NCBI GenBank assembly: GCA_024236055.1
Contig: JACKLF010000002.1
Location: 124,001 to 188,000, forward strand
Direction of reading: 5' to 3'
DNA: 64,000 bases
From: Alphaproteobacteria bacterium
GTDB lineage: Bacteria; Pseudomonadota; Alphaproteobacteria; Micropepsales; Micropepsaceae
Part shown: positions 1 through 8,420 of the stretch, piece after piece
Layout of the letters: every line of letters starts with the position of its first letter
Position numbering within the stretch: position 1 is the stretch's first letter
Position numbers and translations under genes: made by a program
Notes under the pieces: generated by a model
Seen by the model: only the letters and a program-made list of their open reading frames with translations
Database searches by the model: none
What the model was told of the DNA's origin: nothing

Positions 1-844
1 CCACGAACCAGTTGTGGCCCGTGCGCTGCATCAGCCAGTAACCGGTATCGCCGCTGAAGACGCGATAGTCGTGCATCGCGCCCGCCGCATTGGGGCTTTG
101 CGGCCAGTCACCCAGGCGCGCGTCATTGCCCGCACCCAGCACAACCCTGTCCACGCTGGCATCGACATACATGCGTCCGACGGCGGCGAAGGGCGGGCCC
201 ATGGTGACATGCTGCACCCATTGCAGGGGCCGGTCCTGGATCATCAGGTTGGTGGCACTTTCGGTGACATAGGCCACCGTCTCGTCCGGCAGCATGGTGA
301 TGTCGCGGGAAAAACGATAGCGGGTGCGCGGCAGCTCGGCCTGCATCGACAGGGTGTCGGCGGGCGCGCTCTGACGCTGCCATTTCACCGCCAGCGCCTC
401 GCCATGCTGGTTGTAGTCGGCGGCCTTGAACTCCTCCGGCTGGTTGCCGAACTGGGGAAAGCAGGTGAAGTGGCCCATATAGCCGGCCATCAGGCGCGCC
501 TGCACATCGGTGCCATAGCGGTCGCCATCACGGTCATAGTCGAAGGCATAGGGATCAATGGTGGGATAGTGCGGCACGCGCATCGGGTTGACGTCGGCTT
601 GCGCCCGGCCGGTGTTCAGCCGCACCTCGCCGATGAAGCCGCCGCCCGGCAGAACCGAAAGCTGCATGCGCCCGTTCGACAGGGTCAGCGCATCGCGGCC
701 ATTGAGCCGCGTCTCGCGCACGGATGTGGCGGCCACGACCGGGGCGGCCACGACCGGGGCGGCAAGCGCCGGGCTGGCAACCGCCGCCGCGCCCATGGTC
801 GCCAGCACGGCCCGGCGGTCGGGCGAACCGTGGACATCCGTCAC
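1..844 (-). CDS. Tat-exported galactose-mutarotase-like protein, truncated by window edge
   Basis: About 281 residues of the N-terminal part are visible and the frame runs open off the left edge. The start is GTG, overlapping the TGA of the upstream quinoprotein gene as GTGA. A later in-frame ATG (residue 17) would remove the twin-arginine-type stretch SPDRRAVLA that precedes an Ala-rich hydrophobic segment, so the GTG is preferred. The mature part contains LSNGRMQLSVLPGGG, NQHGEAL and LQWVQHVTMGPPF, which resemble aldose-1-epimerase/mutarotase-fold proteins, with His residues where that fold places catalytic or binding His. Tight coupling to a PQQ sugar dehydrogenase suggests a periplasmic carbohydrate role. 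The substrate is unknown. The fold assignment is by motif resemblance only. Confidence 0.6.
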   Translation of the reverse strand, partial: MTDVHGSPDRRAVLATMGAAAVASPALAAPVVAAPVVAATSVRETRLNGRDALTLSNGRMQLSVLPGGGFIGEVRLNTGRAQADVNPMRVPHYPTIDPYAFDYDRDGDRYGTDVQARLMAGYMGHFTCFPQFGNQPEEFKAADYNQHGEALAVKWQRQSAPADTLSMQAELPRTRYRFSRDITMLPDETVAYVTESATNLMIQDRPLQWVQHVTMGPPFAAVGRMYVDASVDRVVLGAGNDARLGDWPQSPNAAGAMHDYRVFSGDTGYWLMQRTGHNWFV

Positions 845-2391
845 TTGGACGGCACCAGCCGCACGATCGACCCGCCGGTGGGATCGCCATTCTGGTTCTG
901 CAGCAGGGCATAGAGATAGCCGTCGGGCCCGGTCACCACATCGCGCACCCGGCCATAGCCCTGGAACAGGATTTCCTGGTGGGCGATCTTGCGGCCGTCG
1001 ATTTCCATGCGGATCAGCCGCTGGCCCACCATGCCGGTGATGAACAGGTTGTTCTTCCAGGCCGGGAACTTGTCGCCGGTATAGAAAGTGATGCCGCTGG
1101 GCCCGATGGAGGGATTGTAGAAGGTAATGGGCGGCGTCATGCCCGGCGCATACTGGCGCCAGATGCCCGGCTCAAGACCCATGGTCGCGACGCCCCAGCC
1201 GTAATCCTTGCCCGGCTCGATGATGTTGACCTCATCGCCGCCGACCGGACCATGCTCGGTTTCCCAGAACAGACCCGTCACCGGATCGATCGCCAGACCT
1301 TCGGGATTGCGATGGCCATAGGTCCAGATGCTGGGCAGTGCGCCCGGCGTATGCAGGAAGGGATTGTCGCCGGGAATGCTGCCGTCCAGGTTGATGCGAT
1401 GGATCTTGCCCAGCGGCGAGGCGAGATTCTGCGCCGACTGATAGTCATGCCGCTCGCCCATCGACCAGTAGACATGGCCCTTGCCGTCGAACAGGAAGCG
1501 CGAGCCATAGTGATCGGCGGGATGCGTGTACATGTCGTCGGGCGCCTGGAACAGCACCTGCTGGTCCACCCATTCATTCTTCCTGTTGACCTTGCCGCGC
1601 ACCACCACCGTCATGGTGGGCGGGGCCAGGTTGGGCGCCTTGTCATCGCCCTGCTGCACGACATAGCCGGGGCGCACCGTCGAATAGGACAGGTAGATCC
1701 ATCCGGTCTGGGCGAAATCCGGCGGCAGGGCGACATCCAGCATGCCGCCGTCCTGGCGCACGAACACGGTGGGCGTGTTCTTGACCGCCTCGCTCATCTT
1801 GCCCGACTTGGACAGGAAGCGCAGGCGCCCGGCGCGCTCGGTGAAGATCATCCGTCCATCCGGCAGGAAGGCCATGCCCCAGGGCTGGTCGAGCCCCTTG
1901 ACCAGGGTCTCGACCTTGAACTTCGCCTTCTCGCTGTCGAAATCCTTGCCGGAAATGTCGGGCACCGGCCCGATATGACGGTTCAGAATCCCGCCGCGAA
2001 TACGCAGGTAAGCGGGCAGCTGCGCGATCTCCTCTGGCGAGAACATGGTCTTGAAACCGTGATCGCTCACGCCAGCGGGACCGTTGGTGACCGCTTCCAC
2101 GATCTGCGCGTCGCTGTTGGCGTCGAGGAAGGCGGTGGTGAACAGGCTTCGGGCGCTGCCGCCATCCAGATTGTTGCCGTGACAGGCGGCGCAGACGCTG
2201 GTGAAGATTTCATGGGTGCGATGCTGCAACAGCGCGGGCACCGGCGGAGCCAGGCGGCGCGGCGGCGGCACAAGCCTGTTCGCATCCGCACCATTGGCAG
2301 CCTGCTGCGCCAGCGCGCCACCGCCAAGCAATGCGCCCGTCAGCGCCAGACCCATGGCGAGCCCGCAACCGGCCAGAACAAAGCGATTCAT
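841..2391 (-). CDS. Exported PQQ-dependent sugar dehydrogenase with N-terminal cytochrome c domain
   Basis: The 516-residue product starts with a signal peptide ending near ALAQQ (residue 30). A cytochrome c domain follows, with heme motif CAACH at residues 67-71 and a candidate distal Met in MFSPEEIAQLPAYLR. From about residue 150 there is a six-bladed GSDH/sorbosone-dehydrogenase propeller with PWGMAFLPDGRMIFTERAG, YGHRNPEGLAIDP, ETEHGPVGGDEVN and YNPSIGPSGITFY. The predicted role is oxidation of an aldose or similar alcohol in the periplasm, passing electrons from PQQ through its own heme to the respiratory chain. It is divergent from another PQQ dehydrogenase 90 bases away and translationally coupled to the mutarotase-like gene downstream. 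The fusion is known in this family. The substrate cannot be read from sequence. Confidence 0.85.
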   Translation of the reverse strand: MNRFVLAGCGLAMGLALTGALLGGGALAQQAANGADANRLVPPPRRLAPPVPALLQHRTHEIFTSVCAACHGNNLDGGSARSLFTTAFLDANSDAQIVEAVTNGPAGVSDHGFKTMFSPEEIAQLPAYLRIRGGILNRHIGPVPDISGKDFDSEKAKFKVETLVKGLDQPWGMAFLPDGRMIFTERAGRLRFLSKSGKMSEAVKNTPTVFVRQDGGMLDVALPPDFAQTGWIYLSYSTVRPGYVVQQGDDKAPNLAPPTMTVVVRGKVNRKNEWVDQQVLFQAPDDMYTHPADHYGSRFLFDGKGHVYWSMGERHDYQSAQNLASPLGKIHRINLDGSIPGDNPFLHTPGALPSIWTYGHRNPEGLAIDPVTGLFWETEHGPVGGDEVNIIEPGKDYGWGVATMGLEPGIWRQYAPGMTPPITFYNPSIGPSGITFYTGDKFPAWKNNLFITGMVGQRLIRMEIDGRKIAHQEILFQGYGRVRDVVTGPDGYLYALLQNQNGDPTGGSIVRLVPSK

Positions 2392-2481
2392 CAGCCCCTC
2401 CGCAGCTTATTTTTGCCGACTATAGCGGGTGGGCAGGCTAGACTGGCAAGACAAACCGCACAAAAAACCGGGGGAAAGACC

Positions 2482-3768
2482 ATGCGCGCGATCTGGGTGC
2501 CCGCACTTCTGTTGCTGACAACCACGCTGGCACATGCCCAGAATCCCGAACCGGCCCCGCCCGCGCCGCCCGCCGGCAACACCAGCAACGCCTTTCCGCC
2601 GCCGCGCATGGTCGAAGGCGAGCCCTTCGAAACGCGCCCGCCGGAAAAGGCCGACGACAAGCCCCTGTTCCCGCAGCAGACGCGCGCGCCCTATCGCCAC
2701 CCGGCCGACTATCAGGTCACCACCATCACCGACCGGCTGCACCTGCCCTGGTCGCTGGCCTTCCTGCCGGACGGCAAGATGCTGGTCAGCGAAAAATATC
2801 CCGGCCACCTGCGCATCGTCTCGCCCGACGGCAGCATGACCGAGCCGCTGACCGGCATCGCCATGCTGGCGATGAAAGGCAAACTGGGCGTTCTGGACGT
2901 GGTGCTGGCCCCCGACTTCGCCAAAAGCCACCGCATCTACTTCTCCTTTTACGAAGTGCTGCCGCAAGGCAATTCCAACACCTATCTGGCGCACGGCGTG
3001 CTGGATGAGGCGGCGAACGCGGTGCATGACGTCACGGTGATTTTCCGCAGCGTGCCCGAGGTGCCGGAAAAGAACTTCTCCTCCAAGCAGGGCGGGCGCA
3101 TCGCCTTTGCAAAAGACGGCACGCTGTTCATGTCGGTTGGCGACCGCGACGGCAACAAGGTCGAGGATTACGAGGAAGCCCAGGCGCAGAAGCTGGATCG
3201 CAATGTCGGCCAGATCGTGCACCTGACGGCGCAGGGCGCACCCGCCCCGGACAATCCCTTCCTGCACACGCCCGGCGCGCGGCCGGAAATCTGGGCCTAC
3301 GGCATCCGCAGCCCGGAGGGCCTGGCTTTCGACGCCCAGGGCCGGCTGTGGGAGACCGAGCACGGCCCGCGCGGCGGCGACGAACTGAACCTGATCAAAA
3401 AGGGCGTCAATTATGGCTGGCCCATCATCACCCACGGCATCGACTATGGCGGCAAGCCGGTGCTGGACGGAATCACCGCCAAGGCGGGCATGGAACAGCC
3501 GGTCTATTACTGGGACCCGGTGATCGGGCCGTCCGGGCTGGCGGCCTATCGCGGCACGCTGTTCCCCGCCTGGAAGAACAGCCTGTTCGCGGGCGGCTTG
3601 CGCGGCATCGGCATCTATCGCCTGGAAATCGGGAACGGCAAGGTGGTGGCCGAGGAGCCCATGCTGACCGACCGCAAGGAGCGCATCCGCGACGTGCGGG
3701 TGGGACCCGACGGCGCGGTCTATGTGCTGACCGAGCAGAAGGCGCTGTTGAAGATCACGCCGAAGTGA
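2482..3768 (+). CDS. Exported PQQ-dependent aldose sugar dehydrogenase
   Basis: The 428-residue product has a signal peptide cut near AHAQ (residue 18-19), a Pro-rich linker, then a GSDH-type six-bladed propeller. Motifs include LPWSLAFLPDGKMLVSEKYPG, GGRIAFAKDGTLFMSVGDRDG, WAYGIRSPEGLAFD, ETEHGPRGGDELN and YYWDPVIGPSGLAAY. The ATG at 2482 is chosen because it follows a GGGGGAAAG ribosome-binding site and gives an immediate signal peptide; the frame stays open far upstream but that part is antisense to the divergent gene. No heme motif is present, so it needs a separate electron acceptor. It resembles YliI-type aldose dehydrogenases and the gene at 27388-28744. The sugar oxidised is unknown. 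Confidence 0.85.
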   Translation: MRAIWVPALLLLTTTLAHAQNPEPAPPAPPAGNTSNAFPPPRMVEGEPFETRPPEKADDKPLFPQQTRAPYRHPADYQVTTITDRLHLPWSLAFLPDGKMLVSEKYPGHLRIVSPDGSMTEPLTGIAMLAMKGKLGVLDVVLAPDFAKSHRIYFSFYEVLPQGNSNTYLAHGVLDEAANAVHDVTVIFRSVPEVPEKNFSSKQGGRIAFAKDGTLFMSVGDRDGNKVEDYEEAQAQKLDRNVGQIVHLTAQGAPAPDNPFLHTPGARPEIWAYGIRSPEGLAFDAQGRLWETEHGPRGGDELNLIKKGVNYGWPIITHGIDYGGKPVLDGITAKAGMEQPVYYWDPVIGPSGLAAYRGTLFPAWKNSLFAGGLRGIGIYRLEIGNGKVVAEEPMLTDRKERIRDVRVGPDGAVYVLTEQKALLKITPK

Positions 3769-3775
3769 AGCGGGG

Positions 3776-5104
3776 CTAAAGGCTTTTCAGCGCCGCCTCG
3801 AACTGCTCCAGGGTGAAGGCGACATCCTCCATCGTGTGCGCCGCCGACAGCGAGCATTGCTTGGTGGCAATGGGCACGAAGAAGACACCGCGCCCGATCA
3901 GGTCGCGGCGCAGCGCCACGTCGCGGGCAAAGTCATGGCCTTCGACAATGTCGTGCAGATCGCGCGGCGGCTTTTCCATGAAATAGAAAGAAAAGGCCGA
4001 TCCCTGGCGCGCCACGCAGCCGGCGATCCCGGCGCGGCGGAAGATGTCGAGCAGGCCCGTTTCCATCGCCGCACCCATCTTTTCCATGCGCGGATAAATC
4101 TCGCCCGCATTCGCGGCCAGGTGGCGAACGGTCTCGATCGCCGCGGCCACCGCCACGGGATGGCCGTTGTAAGTGCCCGCCACGAAGGGCCGCCTTGCCG
4201 GATCGGGATCGACAATGCTGTCCATGTACTGGGCCTTGCCACCGACCATGGCGATGGGAAAGCCGTTGGCCACAGCCTTGCCATAGACGACAAGGTCGGG
4301 CGTCACGCCGCTGATGGCGCTGAAGCCGCCAAGGGCATGACGAAAACCGGTCTTGACCTCGTCGAACACCAAAAGAAAGCCGAAGTCGTCGGCCAGGGCG
4401 CGCAACCCTTCCAGATAGCCGGGATCGGGGCGCACCACGCCGATATTCTGCAGCAGGGGTTCGGTCACCAGCGCGGCCACCGGATAGCGGCGGCAGACAT
4501 AGCGCACCGATTCCAGGTCGTTGAAGTTGATCGCGTGCACGAAGCGGGTGTCCAGCACCGTGGTGCCCGCGCCCAGCGGTTTGAGCGGATATTCGCCCGG
4601 CGACACGCGCGGACCGATATCGGCCACGGTGTTGAAGACGTTGCAGGCCAGCTCGTCGGAATTGCCGTTATAACCGCCCTGCATCACGATGACATGCTTG
4701 CGCCCCGTGACCGCGCGGGCGATGCGAACCGCCAGCGCATCGGCCTCGCTGCCGGTGTTGAGCAGGGTCAGCTTTTCCACCGCCGGGACATGGGTGACGA
4801 TCAGCTCGGCCAGTGCGCCTTCCAGTTGCGAAGGCCCCGCGCCGAACAGGCTTTCGCCGGTGGTCAGGGCCGCGGCGGCGGCATCGTTCACCGGCTTGAA
4901 ATTGTGGCCCAGGAAATAGGGCGCGAAGCCGGCGTGATAGTCGATATAGCGCTTGCCGCCGGCATCCCACAGATAGGCCCCCTCGCCCTTCACAAAGGCA
5001 ATGGCCGGGTCGATGCTGCGATTGACCGAGGAAATGCCGCCGGGGATGAAGCGGCGGTTGTGCGCCAGGATCGCGTCGGAGCCGGGCGTGTCGTTCCTAT
5101 CCAT
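3776..5104 (-). CDS. Class III PLP aminotransferase, glutamate-1-semialdehyde aminomutase-like
   Basis: The 442-residue protein has the full fold-type I pattern: phosphate-binding LLNTGSEAD (115-122), VFDEVKTGFR with the ring-pairing Asp at 248, and Schiff-base Lys276 in YGKAVANGFP. The N-terminal GGISSVNR and FLGHN match the HemL/GSA-aminomutase branch. Its neighbours argue against tetrapyrrole synthesis: the start overlaps the stop of a ceramidase-like gene by 8 bases, which itself follows a sodium symporter. A catabolic or biosynthetic transaminase acting on an amine released or imported by those proteins is more likely. Calling it hemL would be over-annotation. The family assignment is secure and the substrate is not. 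Confidence 0.85.
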   Translation of the reverse strand: MDRNDTPGSDAILAHNRRFIPGGISSVNRSIDPAIAFVKGEGAYLWDAGGKRYIDYHAGFAPYFLGHNFKPVNDAAAAALTTGESLFGAGPSQLEGALAELIVTHVPAVEKLTLLNTGSEADALAVRIARAVTGRKHVIVMQGGYNGNSDELACNVFNTVADIGPRVSPGEYPLKPLGAGTTVLDTRFVHAINFNDLESVRYVCRRYPVAALVTEPLLQNIGVVRPDPGYLEGLRALADDFGFLLVFDEVKTGFRHALGGFSAISGVTPDLVVYGKAVANGFPIAMVGGKAQYMDSIVDPDPARRPFVAGTYNGHPVAVAAAIETVRHLAANAGEIYPRMEKMGAAMETGLLDIFRRAGIAGCVARQGSAFSFYFMEKPPRDLHDIVEGHDFARDVALRRDLIGRGVFFVPIATKQCSLSAAHTMEDVAFTLEQFEAALKSL

Positions 5105-6497
5105 GGACGGATTCCAGTTCCTTGATGGCGTCGGTGGTGTCCTCGATCACCTGCTCCAGGCAACCGGGTTTGAACAGTGAAATTTTGATCTGGTAGAGGC
5201 CCGGCTTGTCATAGGTTTCGGCGGGTGCCAGATAGCCGACATTGCCATTGACGATATTCAGCACCATCACCGAACGGCCGGGGAAACGGGCGCGCATTTC
5301 CTTCTGGAAATGGCAATAGGCCTCGGCCGGCGCGCCGATCAGGATGGCGTCGCCGATCTGCCACAGCGTCATCCTGACCATGCGTGCCTTGCCCTCGCCC
5401 ACGTCGCGGCGGCGCATCAGCAGGCGTTCCAGCCGCTCACGCATGTAGCGGTCGGTGGTGGTTTTCAACTGCTCCTGGATTTCGGCCTCGGAGGGGAAGC
5501 CGACATAGACAAGCTCGCTGTTGGCGATGCTGGTCGCCAGGGTGGTGCTGGCGGGCTTGGAACGCAGGCTCCAGCGGCCCAGCCGCGCACCCGATTCCTC
5601 GATCCGGTCGAAGGCGAATTCCTGTTCCGGCGGCAGCATGCCGGTCAGGGTCGACAACGCGGCATAGCCAAGCTGGCGGCCATTCTGGTCGGCGATGGCG
5701 GCGTCGGCCTCATAGGAGCGCAGCGGCGTCATGTCGCCGGATGCGCCATGCAGGAACAGGCAGGGCGCACCGCCGGTATCGCGCTCCACCACCTCGCGCA
5801 TGGCGCCGTAATAGTCGGGCGAGATCAGCTTGTTGCCGCCGCCCAGGCTGACGGGATGGCAGGCGTAATTGACCATGGTCGCCATGATTGCGCCGTTGGC
5901 ATCGGTCACCCGGCCCACCAGCACCGTGTCGTCGGACGGGCCCTCGGGATTGACGCTGCACAGGAAGGTCTCACTATCCAGCACCAGGTCGCGATTGCGC
6001 GCCAGATCGCAGCGCCCGCTGGCCCAGGACGCCACCGCGGGACGGGCATTCGCCTTGGCGCCAGTGATCGCGTCGGCACAGCCCTGCACCACCTTGTCGC
6101 GATAGGGCATGATCAGATGCCCGCCCTGGCGTTCGACATTCTGCAGGTTGGAGGCGGGCCCCGAATGGGTATGGCCCATATGCACGATCAACTGGTCGTC
6201 GCGGATGCCCGCCGCTTCGACGATGCGGGTGCGAATCTCGCGCTCATGGGCATTGTCGTACCACCAGCCCAGGTCCAGGCAGAGCATGTACAGCTCAAGC
6301 TGCGGATCGCCGCCGCGCAGGAACAGGCAGGTGGCATAAAGCGGACGGTGAATGCCTTCGGCGGCATCGTGCATCGCGCTGCCCCAGGAGCGGGCATAGA
6401 TGCCGGCGGGCGGGGTGATGTCGGTGCGCGCCACGCCGATGTCGCCCTTGAATTCGGACTGGCGGATCACAAGGTCTGACAGGTTTTTTTTGTTCAT
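5097..6497 (-). CDS. Neutral/alkaline ceramidase N-domain-like hydrolase
   Basis: The 466-residue protein shows hallmark metal and active-site stretches of the neutral non-lysosomal ceramidase N-domain family: GVARTDITPPAG near the N terminus, HMGHTHSGPASN, NYACHPVSLGG and LFLHGASGDMTP. Family members are zinc amidases, the best known cleaving the N-acyl bond of ceramide. No signal peptide or membrane segment is visible, so a cytoplasmic location is likely, unlike secreted ceramidases. The C-terminal Ig-like ceramidase domain is also absent. It sits 21 bases after a sodium/solute symporter gene and overlaps an aminotransferase gene, so it may hydrolyse an imported amide. The family is fairly sure and the substrate is open. 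Confidence 0.75.
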   Translation of the reverse strand: MNKKNLSDLVIRQSEFKGDIGVARTDITPPAGIYARSWGSAMHDAAEGIHRPLYATCLFLRGGDPQLELYMLCLDLGWWYDNAHEREIRTRIVEAAGIRDDQLIVHMGHTHSGPASNLQNVERQGGHLIMPYRDKVVQGCADAITGAKANARPAVASWASGRCDLARNRDLVLDSETFLCSVNPEGPSDDTVLVGRVTDANGAIMATMVNYACHPVSLGGGNKLISPDYYGAMREVVERDTGGAPCLFLHGASGDMTPLRSYEADAAIADQNGRQLGYAALSTLTGMLPPEQEFAFDRIEESGARLGRWSLRSKPASTTLATSIANSELVYVGFPSEAEIQEQLKTTTDRYMRERLERLLMRRRDVGEGKARMVRMTLWQIGDAILIGAPAEAYCHFQKEMRARFPGRSVMVLNIVNGNVGYLAPAETYDKPGLYQIKISLFKPGCLEQVIEDTTDAIKELESVHG

Positions 6498-6518
6498 GGC
6501 CTATCCCCGGTTGCAGGT

Positions 6519-8231
6519 TCAGTGGGTGGGAAAGAATAGCTGGCTGAAGATCAGCATGCACAGGCAGGTGAGGAACAGCAAAATCCCCGCCCACAGCCAG
6601 ATGCTGTTATACCACCGGTCGCCCAGTCCCGCCTTCAGGGTTTCCGCGGAATTCCAGAATGTGACCGGTTCGGCCTGGGTGCCGGGCGCCGGGGCGGGAT
6701 GGATCAGGGTGCCGGCGATGCACAGCATGATCGACACCGCCAGGCAGATCGGCGCCTGGTTGCCGAAAGGATAGAACCAGCCGGGCATGGCAAAAAGCCC
6801 GCCCACGATCTTCATGCCGATGCCGCAGGCCAGGCCGCCCACGATCGCCGCCATGGCCCCCGCCCCGTTGGTGCGCTTCCAGAGCAGGCCCACCCACAGG
6901 ATCGCGGCGAAGGGCGGGGCGACGAAGGCATTGATGGTCTGCATATACTGATAGACGCCGTCCTTCTGCATGCTGACATAGATCGCCATGGCGATGCCCG
7001 CCAGCACCGCCGCCACGCTGGCCCAGATGCCGAAGCGCACTTTCTGCGTCTCGCTGGCCTCTGGATTGATCAGCGGCACATAGATGTCCAGCGTCAGGAT
7101 CGCGGCGGTGGCATTGACCACCGAGGAGACGGTGGACTGGACCGCGCTGATCAGCACCGCCAGAAGAAGCCCGCGCAGGCCGACCGGCAGAAATTCCTGC
7201 ACCAGCACGACAAAGCCGCCATCGGCGCGGTGCTGGGCGTCGCCCCAGTCGCCCAGCAGGAATTCGGGATGGCGCGCAAACAGGATCATGCCAGGCAGCA
7301 CGATGATCAGCGGCAGGAACAGCTTGGCGTATCCGGCCACCAGCATGCCCATGCGCGCATGCCACACATCGCGCGCGCCCAACACGCGCTGGACGATGAA
7401 CTGGTTCATCACCCCGTACCAGACGCCCACCGCCAGCAGACCGAAGAAGGTTCCGGTCCATGGCACCAGCGGATGATCGGGCGGCTGGAACACGGTCAGC
7501 CGGTTGTAATCGCCATACTGGGTCAGGTGCGATCCACTGGCCTGCAGCGCGCGATGCCATATGCCGTCATCGGCGATGTTGAGATGGATGACGTTGAGGA
7601 AGCCGTCGATCACGCTTCCCGTCGGGCTCATCGCCTTCAGCGCCAATATGGTCAAAAGGCTGACACCACCGATCTTGACGATGGCCGTGACCAGTCCCGT
7701 CCAGGCCACGGTGTTCAGCCCGCCGTAAACCGCCCAGCCGCCCGCGAACAGGCCGGTGCCGATGATGCAGGCCAGAAGCGGCCAGCCGAAAAAGCCCGAC
7801 AGCGCCAGGCCGCCCGCATACATCACCGCGGCCATGAAGATGGTGATGTTGGCGAAGATGGTCAGAAGCGCGAAGGACTGGCGCACACCGCGCCCGAACC
7901 GCCCGGCCAGATATTCGGGCACGGTGGTGACATGGGCGCGGATCAGGAAGGGCACGAACAGAAAGACGATGATGATCTCGACCAGCGAGGTCTGCCACTG
8001 GGTCAGCGCGGGCGCCACACCCATGACGGTGCTGGCGCCGACCAGGCCGATGAAATGTTCGGTCGAGACATTGGCCGCCACATAGGAGCCGCCGACCGCG
8101 TACCAGGGCAGCTTGCGCCCGGCGAGAAAATAGTCGTTGGAATTGCCGCGCTCGCCGCGGCCCGAAATGATGCCCACCACGCACAGCGCCGCCAGAAAGA
8201 CGAAGAACTCGACATAGTCGAGCGGCAGCAT
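6519..8231 (-). CDS. Sodium:solute symporter (SSS/SLC5 family)
   Basis: The roughly 570-residue protein has 13-14 hydrophobic segments. Family features are DYFLAGRKLPWYAVGGSYVAANVSTEHFIG in the first helices, VPEYLAGRFG, and AVQSTVSSVVNATAAILTLDIY at the sodium-site region. Members import sugars, vitamins or organic acids with Na+. The ATG at 8231 is preferred because MLPLDYVEFF aligns with typical family starts; a GTG at 8261 in the same frame would add ten residues. It is first in an operon with the ceramidase-like amidase and the aminotransferase, so its substrate is probably theirs. It is divergent from the BtuB-like receptor gene. Confidence 0.85.
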   Translation of the reverse strand: MLPLDYVEFFVFLAALCVVGIISGRGERGNSNDYFLAGRKLPWYAVGGSYVAANVSTEHFIGLVGASTVMGVAPALTQWQTSLVEIIIVFLFVPFLIRAHVTTVPEYLAGRFGRGVRQSFALLTIFANITIFMAAVMYAGGLALSGFFGWPLLACIIGTGLFAGGWAVYGGLNTVAWTGLVTAIVKIGGVSLLTILALKAMSPTGSVIDGFLNVIHLNIADDGIWHRALQASGSHLTQYGDYNRLTVFQPPDHPLVPWTGTFFGLLAVGVWYGVMNQFIVQRVLGARDVWHARMGMLVAGYAKLFLPLIIVLPGMILFARHPEFLLGDWGDAQHRADGGFVVLVQEFLPVGLRGLLLAVLISAVQSTVSSVVNATAAILTLDIYVPLINPEASETQKVRFGIWASVAAVLAGIAMAIYVSMQKDGVYQYMQTINAFVAPPFAAILWVGLLWKRTNGAGAMAAIVGGLACGIGMKIVGGLFAMPGWFYPFGNQAPICLAVSIMLCIAGTLIHPAPAPGTQAEPVTFWNSAETLKAGLGDRWYNSIWLWAGILLFLTCLCMLIFSQLFFPTH

Positions 8232-8335
8232 CGATAGCGTGACCGGCTCCAAAACGCGCACCCCCCTGCACCCGCCACAACTCTAGACCAGGAGTTTCGC
8301 GCGCGACAAGAATTGCGACAAAACTGCGGTGGCGT

Positions 8336-8349
8336 GGCGCAATTGCGCC
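8336..8349. promoter_or_regulatory. Perfect 14-bp palindrome in divergent promoter region
   Basis: GGCGCAATTGCGCC is fully self-complementary. It lies between the symporter gene and the BtuB-like receptor gene, about 70 bases before the receptor start. Related attgcg copies occur near 8311 and 8363. It could be an operator for one or both genes. No B12-box or cobalamin-riboswitch core is seen here. Confidence 0.3.
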
Positions 8350-8420
8350 CACCGGATGCGGACGATAGATTGCGCCCGCGAAAACCGGCCTTGAAGGCCG
8401 ATACCCGGGAAACGATCCAC

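Noticed and set aside
724..2481. Long open frame on the plus strand running into the PQQ dehydrogenase gene at 2482
   Set aside because: It is antisense to a strongly supported cytochrome c/PQQ dehydrogenase gene, is rich in Arg/His/Gly, and a good ribosome-binding site plus signal peptide mark the true start at 2482.
3776..5104. Assignment as hemL (glutamate-1-semialdehyde aminomutase)
   Set aside because: The fold matches but the operon partners are a symporter and an amidase, so a tetrapyrrole role is not supported.
8262..8420. Cobalamin riboswitch before the BtuB-like gene
   Set aside because: The gap is short and no B12-box or conserved core could be found; only a palindrome is present.
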